In this document: piece after piece, positions 36,915 to 45,507 of the stretch
Position numbering within the stretch: position 1 is the first letter of the stretch
Layout: each line of letters begins with the position of its first letter
Assembly (NCBI RefSeq): GCF_009177065.1
Contig: NZ_WEZF01000008.1
Location: 124,001 to 188,000 of the forward strand
DNA length: 64,000 nucleotides
From: Tautonia marina
GTDB lineage: Bacteria; Planctomycetota; Planctomycetia; Isosphaerales; Isosphaeraceae
Direction of reading: 5' to 3'
Notes under the pieces: model-generated
Seen by the model: the letters and a program-made list of their open reading frames with translations, nothing else
What the model was told of the DNA's origin: nothing
Databases searched by the model: none
Made by a program: the position numbers and the translations under genes

Positions 36915-37376
36915 ATGCGCATGAACGCGCGAACCAGGTCAGCCCTGGCGATCCTGACGCTCCTCAGCGTCAACGCGATCGGTTGCGGTGGCGGAGACAA
37001 TCTGCCCCGCGAGGCAATTTCGGGATCGGTCACCCTGAATGGCGCCATGCTGGATACAGGCATCATCACCTTCGTGCCTGTCGATCCAGATATTCCGACT
37101 CAGGGCGGAACGACCATCGTCGATGGATCGTATTCGATCCCCCGCGCTCAAGGTCTTGTTCCCGGCAAGTACAAGGTCGTCATCTCCTCTGGAGAGGGCT
37201 CCGAGGAAAAGCCCGTGGAAAGCCTTGATGAGTTCGGGCCTGGCATGCCCCCGGTTCCAGCCGAGGAATCGATTCCCGCGCAATACAGCGGAAACACGGT
37301 TCTGGAGGCCAATGTCACCGCCGGTGGCAGGAACCAGTTCGAATTCACCCTGAACAAGGGAGGTGGGGGAAGCTGA
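36915..37376 (+). CDS. Lipoprotein with carboxypeptidase-regulatory-like domain
   Basis: 153 residues. The signal helix ends at NAIGCGGGD. The body resembles the two lipoproteins at 25.7-26.9 kb: ISGSVTLNGAMLDTGIITF, GLVPGKYKVVISSG, and an N-terminal strand pattern ending in a short Gly-rich C-terminus. It precedes the DUF1559 gene by 191 bp on the same strand, repeating the module but in reverse gene order. Confidence 0.82.
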   Translation: MRMNARTRSALAILTLLSVNAIGCGGGDNLPREAISGSVTLNGAMLDTGIITFVPVDPDIPTQGGTTIVDGSYSIPRAQGLVPGKYKVVISSGEGSEEKPVESLDEFGPGMPPVPAEESIPAQYSGNTVLEANVTAGGRNQFEFTLNKGGGGS

Positions 37377-37567
37377 CGGCCTGATCCGGGGTGGCCTCCC
37401 GTCGTTCCTCATCGTCCGTGCGGGTCGCGGCGCATCGCTCGCTCTGGGCCGATCGCGCCGGCCGAAGACCTCACGAACGCCATCGTACATCTCCACTGTT
37501 TCAAGTCCGTTCAGTCGCGTCGACTCGGTCCGATCTCACAGTCCCAGTTCTTGGGAGGTAATCGACC

Positions 37568-38584
37568 ATGCATCGTTCCCGTCGCGGATTCACGCTGATT
37601 GAATTGCTGGTGGTCATCGCCATCATCGGCGTCCTGATTGCGCTGTTGCTGCCCGCCGTCCAGTCGGCTCGCGAGGCGGCCCGGCGTGCCCAGTGCACGA
37701 ACAACCTCAAGCAAATCGCCTTGGGGATGCACAATTACCACGACACGCACCAGGTCTTCCCGGCCGGTGCGAATTCGTGCTGCTGGGGCACCTGGATCCT
37801 CTACACGCTGCCCTATGTCGAGCAACAGGCCTTGTACAACGCCTGGAACTTCGGCGGCCGGTCGTTCGACACGACCGCCACGTTCCGCTACGCCGGTCCG
37901 TTGAACGCCACGGTCTCTGCAACTCGGGTCAAGGCATACCTCTGCCCCAGTGACGGCCAGGCGGAAAACCTGACCGGCATCGGCCCCACGCTCAACGGCG
38001 TCAAGTTCGCCACCACCTCGCAAAACTACGTCGTCAACTACGGCAACACGACGACCGACCAGCGAGCAACCTACACCAACGCCATCTACCCCGGCAGCCC
38101 CATCCAGTTCGGGGGCGCTCCCTTCTCCGACCTGTTCGCGCCCGGCAGCGGCACCGGCGGCAGACGGGTGTACGGCATCAACACCATTAACGATGGTACC
38201 ACCAACACCCTGCTCGTCTCGGAAGTCATCGTCGGCACCGGCTCCGGAGGTGGCGCGTACAACGCCCCCTTCGACCTCCGTGGCTTCTCCTGGTGGAGCA
38301 GTGCCGCCGTCTTCTCGGGCCTGATGCCCCCGAACACCACCTACCCCGACGTGACCGAGAGCAATTCGTACTGCATCTACCCGTTCCAGAACAATCCGCC
38401 CTGCACGGGCCCCACCACAGAATTGCCCCGCGTCAACTTTGCCCGCAGCGAACACCCCGGCGGGGTCAACGCCGCCATGGCCGATGGCAGCGTCCGCTTC
38501 ATCAAGGACACCATCGCCATCCCAACCTTCCGTGCCCTCTCGACCACCCGCGGCGGTGAAATCGTCAGCGCCGACCAGTACTAA
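37568..38584 (+). CDS. DUF1559 type II pseudopilin-like protein
   Basis: 338 residues with GGGAGG upstream of the ATG. The leader is very short, [18 protein letters not shown], followed by [19 protein letters not shown]. The C-terminal H-x9-DG motif is EHPGGVNAAMADGSVRF. Several Cys (NSCCWG, YCIYPF, PPCTG) may form disulfides outside the membrane. It pairs with the preceding lipoprotein. Confidence 0.92.
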   Translation: MHRSRRGFTLIELLVVIAIIGVLIALLLPAVQSAREAARRAQCTNNLKQIALGMHNYHDTHQVFPAGANSCCWGTWILYTLPYVEQQALYNAWNFGGRSFDTTATFRYAGPLNATVSATRVKAYLCPSDGQAENLTGIGPTLNGVKFATTSQNYVVNYGNTTTDQRATYTNAIYPGSPIQFGGAPFSDLFAPGSGTGGRRVYGINTINDGTTNTLLVSEVIVGTGSGGGAYNAPFDLRGFSWWSSAAVFSGLMPPNTTYPDVTESNSYCIYPFQNNPPCTGPTTELPRVNFARSEHPGGVNAAMADGSVRFIKDTIAIPTFRALSTTRGGEIVSADQY

Positions 38585-38611
38585 CCCGATCCTCTGGCCA
38601 ATCGCTTCTGG

Positions 38612-38643
38612 CCCTCTCTCCCCGCTCGCTCGCGGGGAGAGGG
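38612..38643. repeat. Strong GC-rich hairpin, REP-like
   Basis: Twelve bases (CCCTCTCCCCGC-type) pair across a short TCGCTC loop, 28 bp after the DUF1559 stop. It resembles the hairpin inside the gene at 57.6 kb and a widely scattered bacterial repeat class. It may also end transcription, though no T-run follows. Confidence 0.6.
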
Positions 38644-38813
38644 TTGGGGCGACGGGTCCCTGGCGATCGGAACCACGCGTTGCGCCTCGTCCGAGCCCCT
38701 CACCCGACCTGCGGCTCCTGACTCGCCGAATCGAGAAAGGGCCTTCGACCGCCAGAGAATGCCCCGGATGAACCACTCACGCGGCCCTCGCGTGTGTGGA
38801 ACCGACCCAACAA

Positions 38814-38851
38814 CGGGGACAGGCTCCCGCTCATCGAGGAGTCTGTCCCCG
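38814..38851. repeat. CGGGGACAG inverted repeat
   Basis: CGGGGACAG pairs with CTGTCCCCG, and inner CTCC pairs with GGAG, giving a 13-bp interrupted stem. It lies between the convergent DUF1559 and YkgJ genes and could be a bidirectional terminator or a dispersed structured repeat. Confidence 0.55.
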
Positions 38852-38980
38852 ATTCCATTTCCTCTCGCGCCGTTCTCTTGATGAACTCACAGGTCCGGGG
38901 AAAGAGCCGCGTCCTTGCATCTCCTGGTCGGCCTTCTGCCCTTGCCCTTGCCCCGACGTGACCATCGGCTCCCGATCGGA

Positions 38981-39835
38981 TCAAGCTCCCGAACCCTCTC
39001 CCCCCGGCACGCCCAACCCCTGATCACCCCCGCCGCGCTCCTCCGCACGCATCGGCGAGGATTGGCGCGCAAACCGGTCAATCAGGTCGCGGAACACATC
39101 CGGGGCCGGCCGGAGCGGCGGCCCTTCCCGATGCAAGGCCGCCCACTCGGGGGCCAGCACCAGCGGGACCCATCCGATCGTTTCAGCTTCGGGAGACGGG
39201 TCACACAACCTCGCCAACGCCATCCAGAGCGAGCCCGGCAGCTCCACTCCTTCCACCGCCCCCGGCGTCGGCTTCGCGCAGTGCTCGGCCGGCGAGGTCA
39301 CCAGGTACTCGCGACAAACCAGGGGACGCTCCGGGTGGATCGAGCACGACTCATCCTCCAGAAACGGGCAGGGGACCCCCACTGCGAAGTAGTCGCGCCC
39401 CAACTGGCCCCTCGCCTCGCGGTCCATCGTCCGGCGCTCCTCCGACCGCAACGGCTCCAGCAATCCCGCCTCGTCGAGCCGTCTCCGGGCCTCCTCAAAC
39501 CGATCGAACACCGCCGACCGCCTCGGCTCCGGCATTCCCTCGACCATCGCCGCGATCCGCCGCGCCTCCACTTCGGAGACCGGCACGAGCTGCCTGCAAC
39601 ACGCTCCGCACCCCGCCTTGCACGACACCCGACGCCCGGTCGATTCGACCTGATGGACTGCCAGCTCGACCACCCGGTCCTCCAAGGCCCTGGCCAAAGG
39701 CAGCAGTTCCTCCAGCTCCACCGGCCGGGTCGGCAGCCGCACATCCAGATCAAGCGTCCCCCCCGGCAGCTTCAATTGCAGCTTCGCCGACACCGACGCT
39801 CCCGGCCCGCCCTCGCCCCCTCCGGCGTCGTCCAT
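38981..39835 (-). CDS. YkgJ-family cysteine-cluster protein
   Basis: 284 residues. The zinc/iron-chelating clusters are SCKAGCGACCRQ near residue 72 and PCPFLEDESCSIHPERPLVC near 155. The family (CxxxCxxCC plus CPFL...C...RPxxC) is thought to bind Fe-S or zinc; no reaction is established. The N-terminal 40 residues form a beta-rich extension unusual for the short YkgJ proteins, and the last 20 are Gly/Glu-rich. Confidence 0.85.
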   Translation of the reverse strand: MDDAGGGEGGPGASVSAKLQLKLPGGTLDLDVRLPTRPVELEELLPLARALEDRVVELAVHQVESTGRRVSCKAGCGACCRQLVPVSEVEARRIAAMVEGMPEPRRSAVFDRFEEARRRLDEAGLLEPLRSEERRTMDREARGQLGRDYFAVGVPCPFLEDESCSIHPERPLVCREYLVTSPAEHCAKPTPGAVEGVELPGSLWMALARLCDPSPEAETIGWVPLVLAPEWAALHREGPPLRPAPDVFRDLIDRFARQSSPMRAEERGGGDQGLGVPGGEGSGA

Positions 39836-40023
39836 CGTCCCACCCTCCCGCTGCCGATGGTTCCCTCGCGCCTTCCCCCCGCGATTCTAAAGGCCAGTTC
39901 CGCACCCCGGCAACGACCCATCCCCTCGGGACTTGAACACGAACACGCAAGTGCTGACCTGATTTGAACGCGCGAGAACCTTCCAAACGTGTTCAGCTCG
40001 ATCTCTCTTGGTTTCCTCGACCG

Positions 40024-41040
40024 TCAATTTGTCTTTTCCAAAGCAACCCGCATGGGAATGAGATCCCTGTCGTCGAAGACCCTCCACGCATTCGCCAGAT
40101 ATGCCAGGTAGTGATTCACGGTCCTGACGCCGACCAGTTCGATCGCCCTTTCTTGATTCTCGGCGAGCCGGTTGAACCAGGCTTCCAGCGTCGGGCGATA
40201 GTCGTGGATCGAGTGGTGGACGATCCGAACGCCAACCTTGTCAAATACCCTCAGGTGTTCTTCCAGCGCAGCCAGCTCGGACCCCGGAAACACCTCGAAT
40301 CCGGGAAGGATCGTCGGCACCGTCCCGGGAGTGCTCTTGCAAAAGAAATGGTGAACGATGCGTCCCCCTGGCTTCAGCGCATCGCGAAGCTTCCTTGAAA
40401 ACATCTCTAATTGATGCGTCCTCACATGCTCCATGGTCCCAATCGAATAGATCTTGTCAAAATGCTCCTTCGGATACTCGCACGCGATCGCATCCTTGAA
40501 TTCGACGCGAAAGCCAAGAGTTTCCCTGACAAAATCAACCTGCTCCCTCGAAAGCGTGTACCCGACCAGGTTATCCGTGTCGTTCGTCATCCGAGCGATT
40601 TTCTTCATCATGGCCCCCCAACCACACCCAATTTCGAGAATCACCTCGCCCGGATGCGGATCGATCAGACCGGCAATGAAGGTCGCCTTGTTCTCCTGAG
40701 CCTCCTCAAGGGTTTCTCCCGCCCGAAGAAAATCCCCGAAAGAGTAGAACATGAACTCCCTGTCCAGAAACAATTCGTAAAATTCGTTCGACACATCATA
40801 ATGCTTCTCAATCCCGACCAGATGATTTCGGTACACGCGCGACCGGCGGTATAGAACCATGATCAACCTCACCACGGCCTGAGGCGGATACCTCCGGTCC
40901 CACCGCCCGCCCCCTCGCGCCATTCGCTCCCACACCTCTTGCGGGTCCAGAGGCGAGTCCTGGCGACTGAGGTGCCTGAACCTCGCCCAGCACCTCCCAA
41001 GGAGTACCGCTTCCGCAGCAACAATGAAATGAGCACGCAT
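40024..41040 (-). CDS. Cyclopropane-fatty-acyl-phospholipid synthase-like methyltransferase
   Basis: 338 residues from the ATG at 41040; an ATG at 40859 with GTGAGG upstream is an alternative. The conserved order is KHYDVSNEFYELFLD, FMFYSFGDF, the SAM motif ILEIGCGWGAMMKK, TLSREQVDF, SIGTMEHVRTHQL and GGRIVHHFFC. It resembles CFA and mycolic-acid-type methyltransferases but lacks the N-terminal lipid-binding domain of E. coli Cfa. It may methylate unsaturated lipids or another lipid-like substrate. Confidence 0.82.
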   Translation of the reverse strand: MRAHFIVAAEAVLLGRCWARFRHLSRQDSPLDPQEVWERMARGGGRWDRRYPPQAVVRLIMVLYRRSRVYRNHLVGIEKHYDVSNEFYELFLDREFMFYSFGDFLRAGETLEEAQENKATFIAGLIDPHPGEVILEIGCGWGAMMKKIARMTNDTDNLVGYTLSREQVDFVRETLGFRVEFKDAIACEYPKEHFDKIYSIGTMEHVRTHQLEMFSRKLRDALKPGGRIVHHFFCKSTPGTVPTILPGFEVFPGSELAALEEHLRVFDKVGVRIVHHSIHDYRPTLEAWFNRLAENQERAIELVGVRTVNHYLAYLANAWRVFDDRDLIPMRVALEKTN

Positions 41041-41475
41041 GATGTTCTCAGAAACAGAAATCGAATTAACCCATACAGATTACAGAACAAACACAAAAAC
41101 GAGTCGTTCCTCCTCTTCACGCCTTGACGAGGAAAAACGCATCCCCTTGAATTCCTGCCCCGGCCCGCTCGACGATTCGTTCCTCCATCGTCTTGACGAG
41201 AGGCAACAATTCCTACCCATCCACTGCCCCCGTCGTCCATCGCCCCACCGTCCCACTTACGACGGCCCCCTCACCCTCCTCCCAATCTTGGGAGCCCGTC
41301 CCATCCCCCTCTACAACCCATCACTCCGAAACGAATCACAGCATCAAATAAACGCTATAAACTTCCACAAAATGATTCAAGCAATCCAAGATTTAACGAT
41401 TAAAAACAAATTGCTTTTTTCATGACATCTTAATTCTAGAATATCCCCTTTATTACTTGTCCCCGAGCCCGACCA
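41041..41475. other. A/T-rich spacer upstream of the methyltransferase gene
   Basis: The stretch 41040-41130 and especially 41320-41455 has far more A/T than the rest of the window. No gene with a ribosome site is seen. It probably carries the methyltransferase promoter on the minus strand, and may mark inserted or relaxed DNA. Confidence 0.5.
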
Positions 41476-41500
41476 GGCTGGGGTCACGATGACCCCAGCC
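41476..41500. terminator. 11-bp perfect hairpin after the exported repeat protein
   Basis: GGCTGGGGTCA pairs with TGACCCCAGCC around a CGA loop, 30 bp past the stop of the minus-strand gene at 41530. There is no T-run, but the position and stability fit a terminator. Confidence 0.7.
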
Positions 41501-41529
41501 ATCCGAACGAGTCTCTCAGCGGTCGCCCC

Positions 41530-43299
41530 CTAGCGGTGGGCGAGAGAGCGATGAACGTCGGTGGGGAAGATGTCGAGCAGTTGCTCGTCGGCATCGACAC
41601 CGACGGAGAAGGTGCCTTCGGTCAGCTCCTTGATTGCGACATCGCCGTTGCCTCGGTCGAAGGTCAGCAGGATCGGCCATTTGCTGGTGAGGGTGGCCTT
41701 CGCTCCCCCTCGGACTACGCCCACGGTGTTGTCGAGCACATAGTGGAAGTCGTTCGAGTTTTCGGAGTTATCCAGGGTGATTTCGAAGGTCTTGCGGCGC
41801 AGGTCCCAGCCCTTGTCGTCGGTGACGCGGAAGGCATAGGTTTCCGGGGTCAGCTTGTAGCGGGCCGGGCCGAAGCTGCCGCCGCGGTCGAAGGAGATAA
41901 TCCAGCTCGTCCGGCCGGTCTTGGTGACCGACTCTCCCGGTTGCAGCGAGTACTGAGTGCCTTCGATGAGGAAGGTGGTCGAGCCTCCGGTTTCAGGCGG
42001 GTTCATCACGATGACGGTGAGGTCCCGGCGGGCCTGGGAGGAGTCGGGAGCGGCCTCGTCAACCGGTCGGCCGTCGACAATCGGCACGCCGATGTCAGAG
42101 GGTTGGCCCGTTTCGACGTTGAGACTACCGTCGCCTCCGGTGCCGACGAGCACGACGTCTTGCCAGAGCAAGGCCGTGGCATCGCTGGGCAAGGCGGGGT
42201 TGGAGACGATGAGGATCGGGCCGCCGGTCAATCCGGGGCCGGTGAACGGGTCGATCGACCCCGAGGAGATGTCCCGGATCTCGGCTAGCCGACCGATCAG
42301 CCCAGCCCGTCGTTCGAGCTCGTCGGCCATCATGCTGATGCCAAGCTTGCTGGCCGAATTGGGCTCGGCCGCCCAGAGCGACTGAAGCGATCGGGAGACC
42401 TCCCGCCGCGAGCGATCAAGCTGGGTCTTCGAGGCACCGCCGGCCGCCAGGCGCTGGAAGTCGTCGAGCGCCTTCGACGATTCGACCCGAGCCTTGTGCA
42501 GCTGAGCCACGGAGGCATCGACGCCGAGCTGGTTCTTGAGGATGTTGGCCACAGCGTCGCCGTCGCCGTCGCGGGAGGCTTGGGCAAGCCGGTCGAGCTG
42601 GTCTGCCGAGGCGCCGTGAGTAGCCGCCACCTGTCGGAGGTCATTCTCGACCCGGTTCGGCTCCAGGCCGAGCTTCTCGGCCGAATTGCGGAAGGACTCG
42701 ACCTCCTCGTCGATCGCCTGTTCGGTCAGTTGCAGGACCTCATCGCGACGGAGGTTGTTGACCAGCGAGAGGGAGACGACCTGGTTGGCCGGCACCTTCG
42801 CCCGCTGGGGAGCCTGCGGGATCGTGTTCGACGGCGGTGCGGGCGCGGCCGCAGGCACGACGTTTTGTGGCGGCGAGGGGGCCGCGGCGGGAGCAGGTGC
42901 CGTCGTGACCGTGGGCTGCGGCTGAGAGTAGACCGTCGGCTGCGGCGGCTGGATGTAGGTGGGCTGTGGCTGGATGTAGGTGGGCTGTGGCTGGATGTAG
43001 ATGGGCGGCTCATAGAAGTTGGGCGGTCGATACGGTGGACGGGGAGACGTCCAGCCGGGGTTGGTGGGCCGATAGGGCTGTTGCATCGACTGGCGAGCCA
43101 TCTCTTGGATGGCCAAGCCGCCCAAATAGCCGAGAGTGTAACCAACGTCGTAGCCAAGCTGGCCGTCCTGTGACCCTCCCTCAGGGTTCCGCCCCTGGTA
43201 GCCTCTCATCTGGGCCTGGACTGGCTCAGAGGCGACAGCTAAAAGGAACACCACAACAACAAAGCACGGGAGGGAACGTCGGAACACATAGTGACACAT
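41530..43299 (-). CDS. Large exported protein with Tyr/Pro/Gln repeats
   Basis: 589 residues from the ATG at 43299, with GGGAGG upstream; longer frames reaching 43479 have no ribosome site. The signal peptide is FVVVVFLLAVASEPVQAQ. Residues about 60-165 are low-complexity, with tandem YIQPQPT units, then A/P stretches. A helical region (about 170-320) follows, then beta-rich C-terminal domains (about 340-589). No family is recognised. Planctomycetes have many such secreted proteins; a structural or surface role is plausible. Confidence 0.75.
   Translation of the reverse strand: MCHYVFRRSLPCFVVVVFLLAVASEPVQAQMRGYQGRNPEGGSQDGQLGYDVGYTLGYLGGLAIQEMARQSMQQPYRPTNPGWTSPRPPYRPPNFYEPPIYIQPQPTYIQPQPTYIQPPQPTVYSQPQPTVTTAPAPAAAPSPPQNVVPAAAPAPPSNTIPQAPQRAKVPANQVVSLSLVNNLRRDEVLQLTEQAIDEEVESFRNSAEKLGLEPNRVENDLRQVAATHGASADQLDRLAQASRDGDGDAVANILKNQLGVDASVAQLHKARVESSKALDDFQRLAAGGASKTQLDRSRREVSRSLQSLWAAEPNSASKLGISMMADELERRAGLIGRLAEIRDISSGSIDPFTGPGLTGGPILIVSNPALPSDATALLWQDVVLVGTGGDGSLNVETGQPSDIGVPIVDGRPVDEAAPDSSQARRDLTVIVMNPPETGGSTTFLIEGTQYSLQPGESVTKTGRTSWIISFDRGGSFGPARYKLTPETYAFRVTDDKGWDLRRKTFEITLDNSENSNDFHYVLDNTVGVVRGGAKATLTSKWPILLTFDRGNGDVAIKELTEGTFSVGVDADEQLLDIFPTDVHRSLAHR
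42947..43010. repeat. 21-bp tandem repeat encoding YIQPQPT
   Basis: About three head-to-tail units of GGCTGGATGTAGGTGGGCTGT lie inside the exported protein gene. The units are nearly identical at the DNA level, which indicates recent expansion. The unit is a multiple of three, so copy-number change keeps the frame. Confidence 0.8.
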
Positions 43300-43608
43300 T
43301 GGAACCTCCCTTCTCCCAACACGGTCGGCACGAGGAAAAACCCTGGGAAGGGCAGTCTGCCCGACCCTTGGCCGAGCATGTCGCGCCGGCACAAGAAAAA
43401 AAGCTCCCTTGCGCGCAACCCGAACGCACAATAAGAGCCCTCGTGACCTGGTCAATCCGCCTCTCCGAAAACGGATCAATCCACTTCCACTATCACTCGG
43501 TTAGAAGGAGGGAGTCAAGGATATTTCCAAAAGGTTCGAATATCCGGGAAAACAATGGATTCTCAAAACAAAATAAAAAGCATTCTCAATTTATTGCTCC
43601 CTCAATCG

Positions 43609-43929
43609 TCACCATGGCCGCAGGCTCGATTCCAAGCCCCGCGTCGAGGCAGTGCTCTGGGTCCAGTCCTCCGAGCCGTAGGGCGTGCCGCCAGCGACGA
43701 CGTACCGCTTCGCGGCCAGGTCCGCGTCGCTCATCGGTCGGCCAATGCGTTTGGCACACGATCGCGGATACTCGGTCCCGGGCACCGATTCCGTCCGGAC
43801 GGGGCCGGGCGGGTTGAGAGCCGCGTGCAAGGCGCCGTCAAACCACTGCTCGACCTGCGGGACCAGACCGGTAGGCAAGGCGTCACGCTCGGCACCCCGC
43901 AGGATTGCCAAGAAATATCCACAGAACAC
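43609..43929 (-). pseudogene. Remnant of a REP-associated tyrosine (Y1/IS200-like) transposase
   Basis: The visible frame matches only the C-terminal third of RAYT-type transposases. RGAERDALPTGLVPQVEQW corresponds to the usual ERNxLRAxLVxRAExW block. GGTPYGSEDW and TRGLESSLRPWG correspond to the GxPxGxxxW and LGLExTLRPRGRP blocks, but a stop follows RPW. The catalytic HUH histidines and tyrosine are missing, and no start-proximal part is found upstream. The gene is dead. This spacer (43300-44004) otherwise holds nothing recognised. Confidence 0.68.
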
Positions 43930-44004
43930 AACACAACAATAAAGGGCGAAAGCGAGTCTCCACGCATCCCGCCCCGTGCCACATTCTCCTTGCGTGATCG
44001 AACG

Positions 44005-45021
44005 TCAGTACGAATCGGCGCTCACCACTTCACCCCCTGCCACGGTCCCCAGTGCTCGCCAGGTGAAGCCGTTGATCGTCTCCTTGACGAAGCGTACGCT
44101 GCCATCGCCAAAGAGTGCGTTGACACCACCGGGGTGATAGCTTCGGGCGGTGATGGCGGCGAAGGTCGGCCCACCGGTCTTTTCGCGCTTGCTCGTCAAA
44201 TCGAGGTCGGCGTACTCGCCGTTCGGGCCGCCGGAGATCTTCCGGTTCGGGGGCCAGGCGGTCGTGAAGCCAGTGTGGTGCGTGGCCGACTCGACCCACT
44301 CGTTGTGCCCTTCGGCTCGAAAGGCACATCCGCCAAGGTATTCAGGGGCGACCGTGTGGGGATCGGCATCCGGCGGAGGGACGTTGGCCGGATTGTTGAT
44401 ATTTGCGAGCGTCGGGCAGTCCCGGTAATACTCCTGGTACGACTTCCCCTCGGAAAGCAAGATCGTGTTGCTCAGGCCATCCCGAAACGACGCCCAGTTC
44501 CGCGAGAGCATCGGGCCGAAGGCCGATCGCCCCTTCACGGTCGTTCCGGTCCCTCCCCAAACAAACCAGTCTCCCGTGCAATAGCCATAATTGCAAACGC
44601 TCATCCGACCTCCCCGATCGTGGGTAAACTCCTGCTGGACTTCACTCGGGCAGACCAGCAACGAGAGCCGGGTTGCAGTCGCGGTCAAATTCGACGGATC
44701 ATACATCTCGAGATCGAAGTTTAACGCATTGAAGATCGCCCCCTGCTCGGCATACGGCAGGATCCGAGGGTGAGCGCCGAAGCTGTTCGTCCATGCCACG
44801 GCCCCCCCGGTCCCCGTGATCACCAGCGTCGGCGGCAGGCCGCCGATCGCATCGTGATAGTTGTGCAGGGCCAGCCCAAGCTGTTTCAGGTTGTTCGTGC
44901 ATTGCATCCGACGCGCCGCCTCTCGGGCCGATTGCACCGCCGGAAGCAACAGCGCGATCAGAACACCGATAATGGCGATGACCACCAGCAACTCGATCAA
45001 CGTAAACCCGCGACGACGCAT
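44005..45021 (-). CDS. DUF1559 type II pseudopilin-like protein
   Basis: 338 residues from the ATG at 45021, directly before [20 protein letters not shown] lies upstream. The family helix is [19 protein letters not shown] and the H-x9-DG motif is [17 protein letters not shown]. Unlike the other two copies in the window, it has no lipoprotein gene beside it. It is divergent from the radical-SAM gene, with a spacer of nearly 490 bp that holds no recognised gene. Confidence 0.92.
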   Translation of the reverse strand: MRRRGFTLIELLVVIAIIGVLIALLLPAVQSAREAARRMQCTNNLKQLGLALHNYHDAIGGLPPTLVITGTGGAVAWTNSFGAHPRILPYAEQGAIFNALNFDLEMYDPSNLTATATRLSLLVCPSEVQQEFTHDRGGRMSVCNYGYCTGDWFVWGGTGTTVKGRSAFGPMLSRNWASFRDGLSNTILLSEGKSYQEYYRDCPTLANINNPANVPPPDADPHTVAPEYLGGCAFRAEGHNEWVESATHHTGFTTAWPPNRKISGGPNGEYADLDLTSKREKTGGPTFAAITARSYHPGGVNALFGDGSVRFVKETINGFTWRALGTVAGGEVVSADSY

Positions 45022-45507
45022 CAGAGAGACTCCGAGAAGGATCGGGAACGAACCGGCGAACACTTGACGCACGCTGCCATGCAAGGCCCATACCACCCCA
45101 CAACCAATTGGATAAGCCACGTCACCTCAACGACTTACACGACTGCCCCCCATCCTGCCGCTCTGCCTCCCGGCGTTTTTTCCGCCGGGCGAGGTGATCG
45201 ATTGTCCTTCGAGGACCGCCCACCCGCCAGCATGCCTTCTCGCCTTGCGTCGAACGCAAACGACTCGAACGCCGTGTTGAGCCGTCCGAGCCTGGCGACG
45301 AATCAGTGCCAAACCGTCGCTCTCGCAAGGCAAAAGGACTTCGAGCATGTCCCGATCCTCCGCCAATTTCCGGGAACTTCCCGTTGGCATGAGACACCCA
45401 TCGCGGTTAGCCTCATTCAACCCCCTCTTTTTGCGCGGTTTTGTTCGTGACCCAGACGTTCCAAACGCCCCGTCGTCCCGTCCCAACCCGAAGGATCGGA
45501 CTTGCCC

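Noticed and set aside
41039-41425. 129-codon open frame on the plus strand in the A/T-rich spacer
   Set aside because: No ribosome site and a product without recognisable features; the composition rather fits a promoter region.
42947-43010. Short regularly spaced repeats suggesting a CRISPR array
   Set aside because: Units are head-to-tail without unique spacers and lie in frame inside a protein gene.
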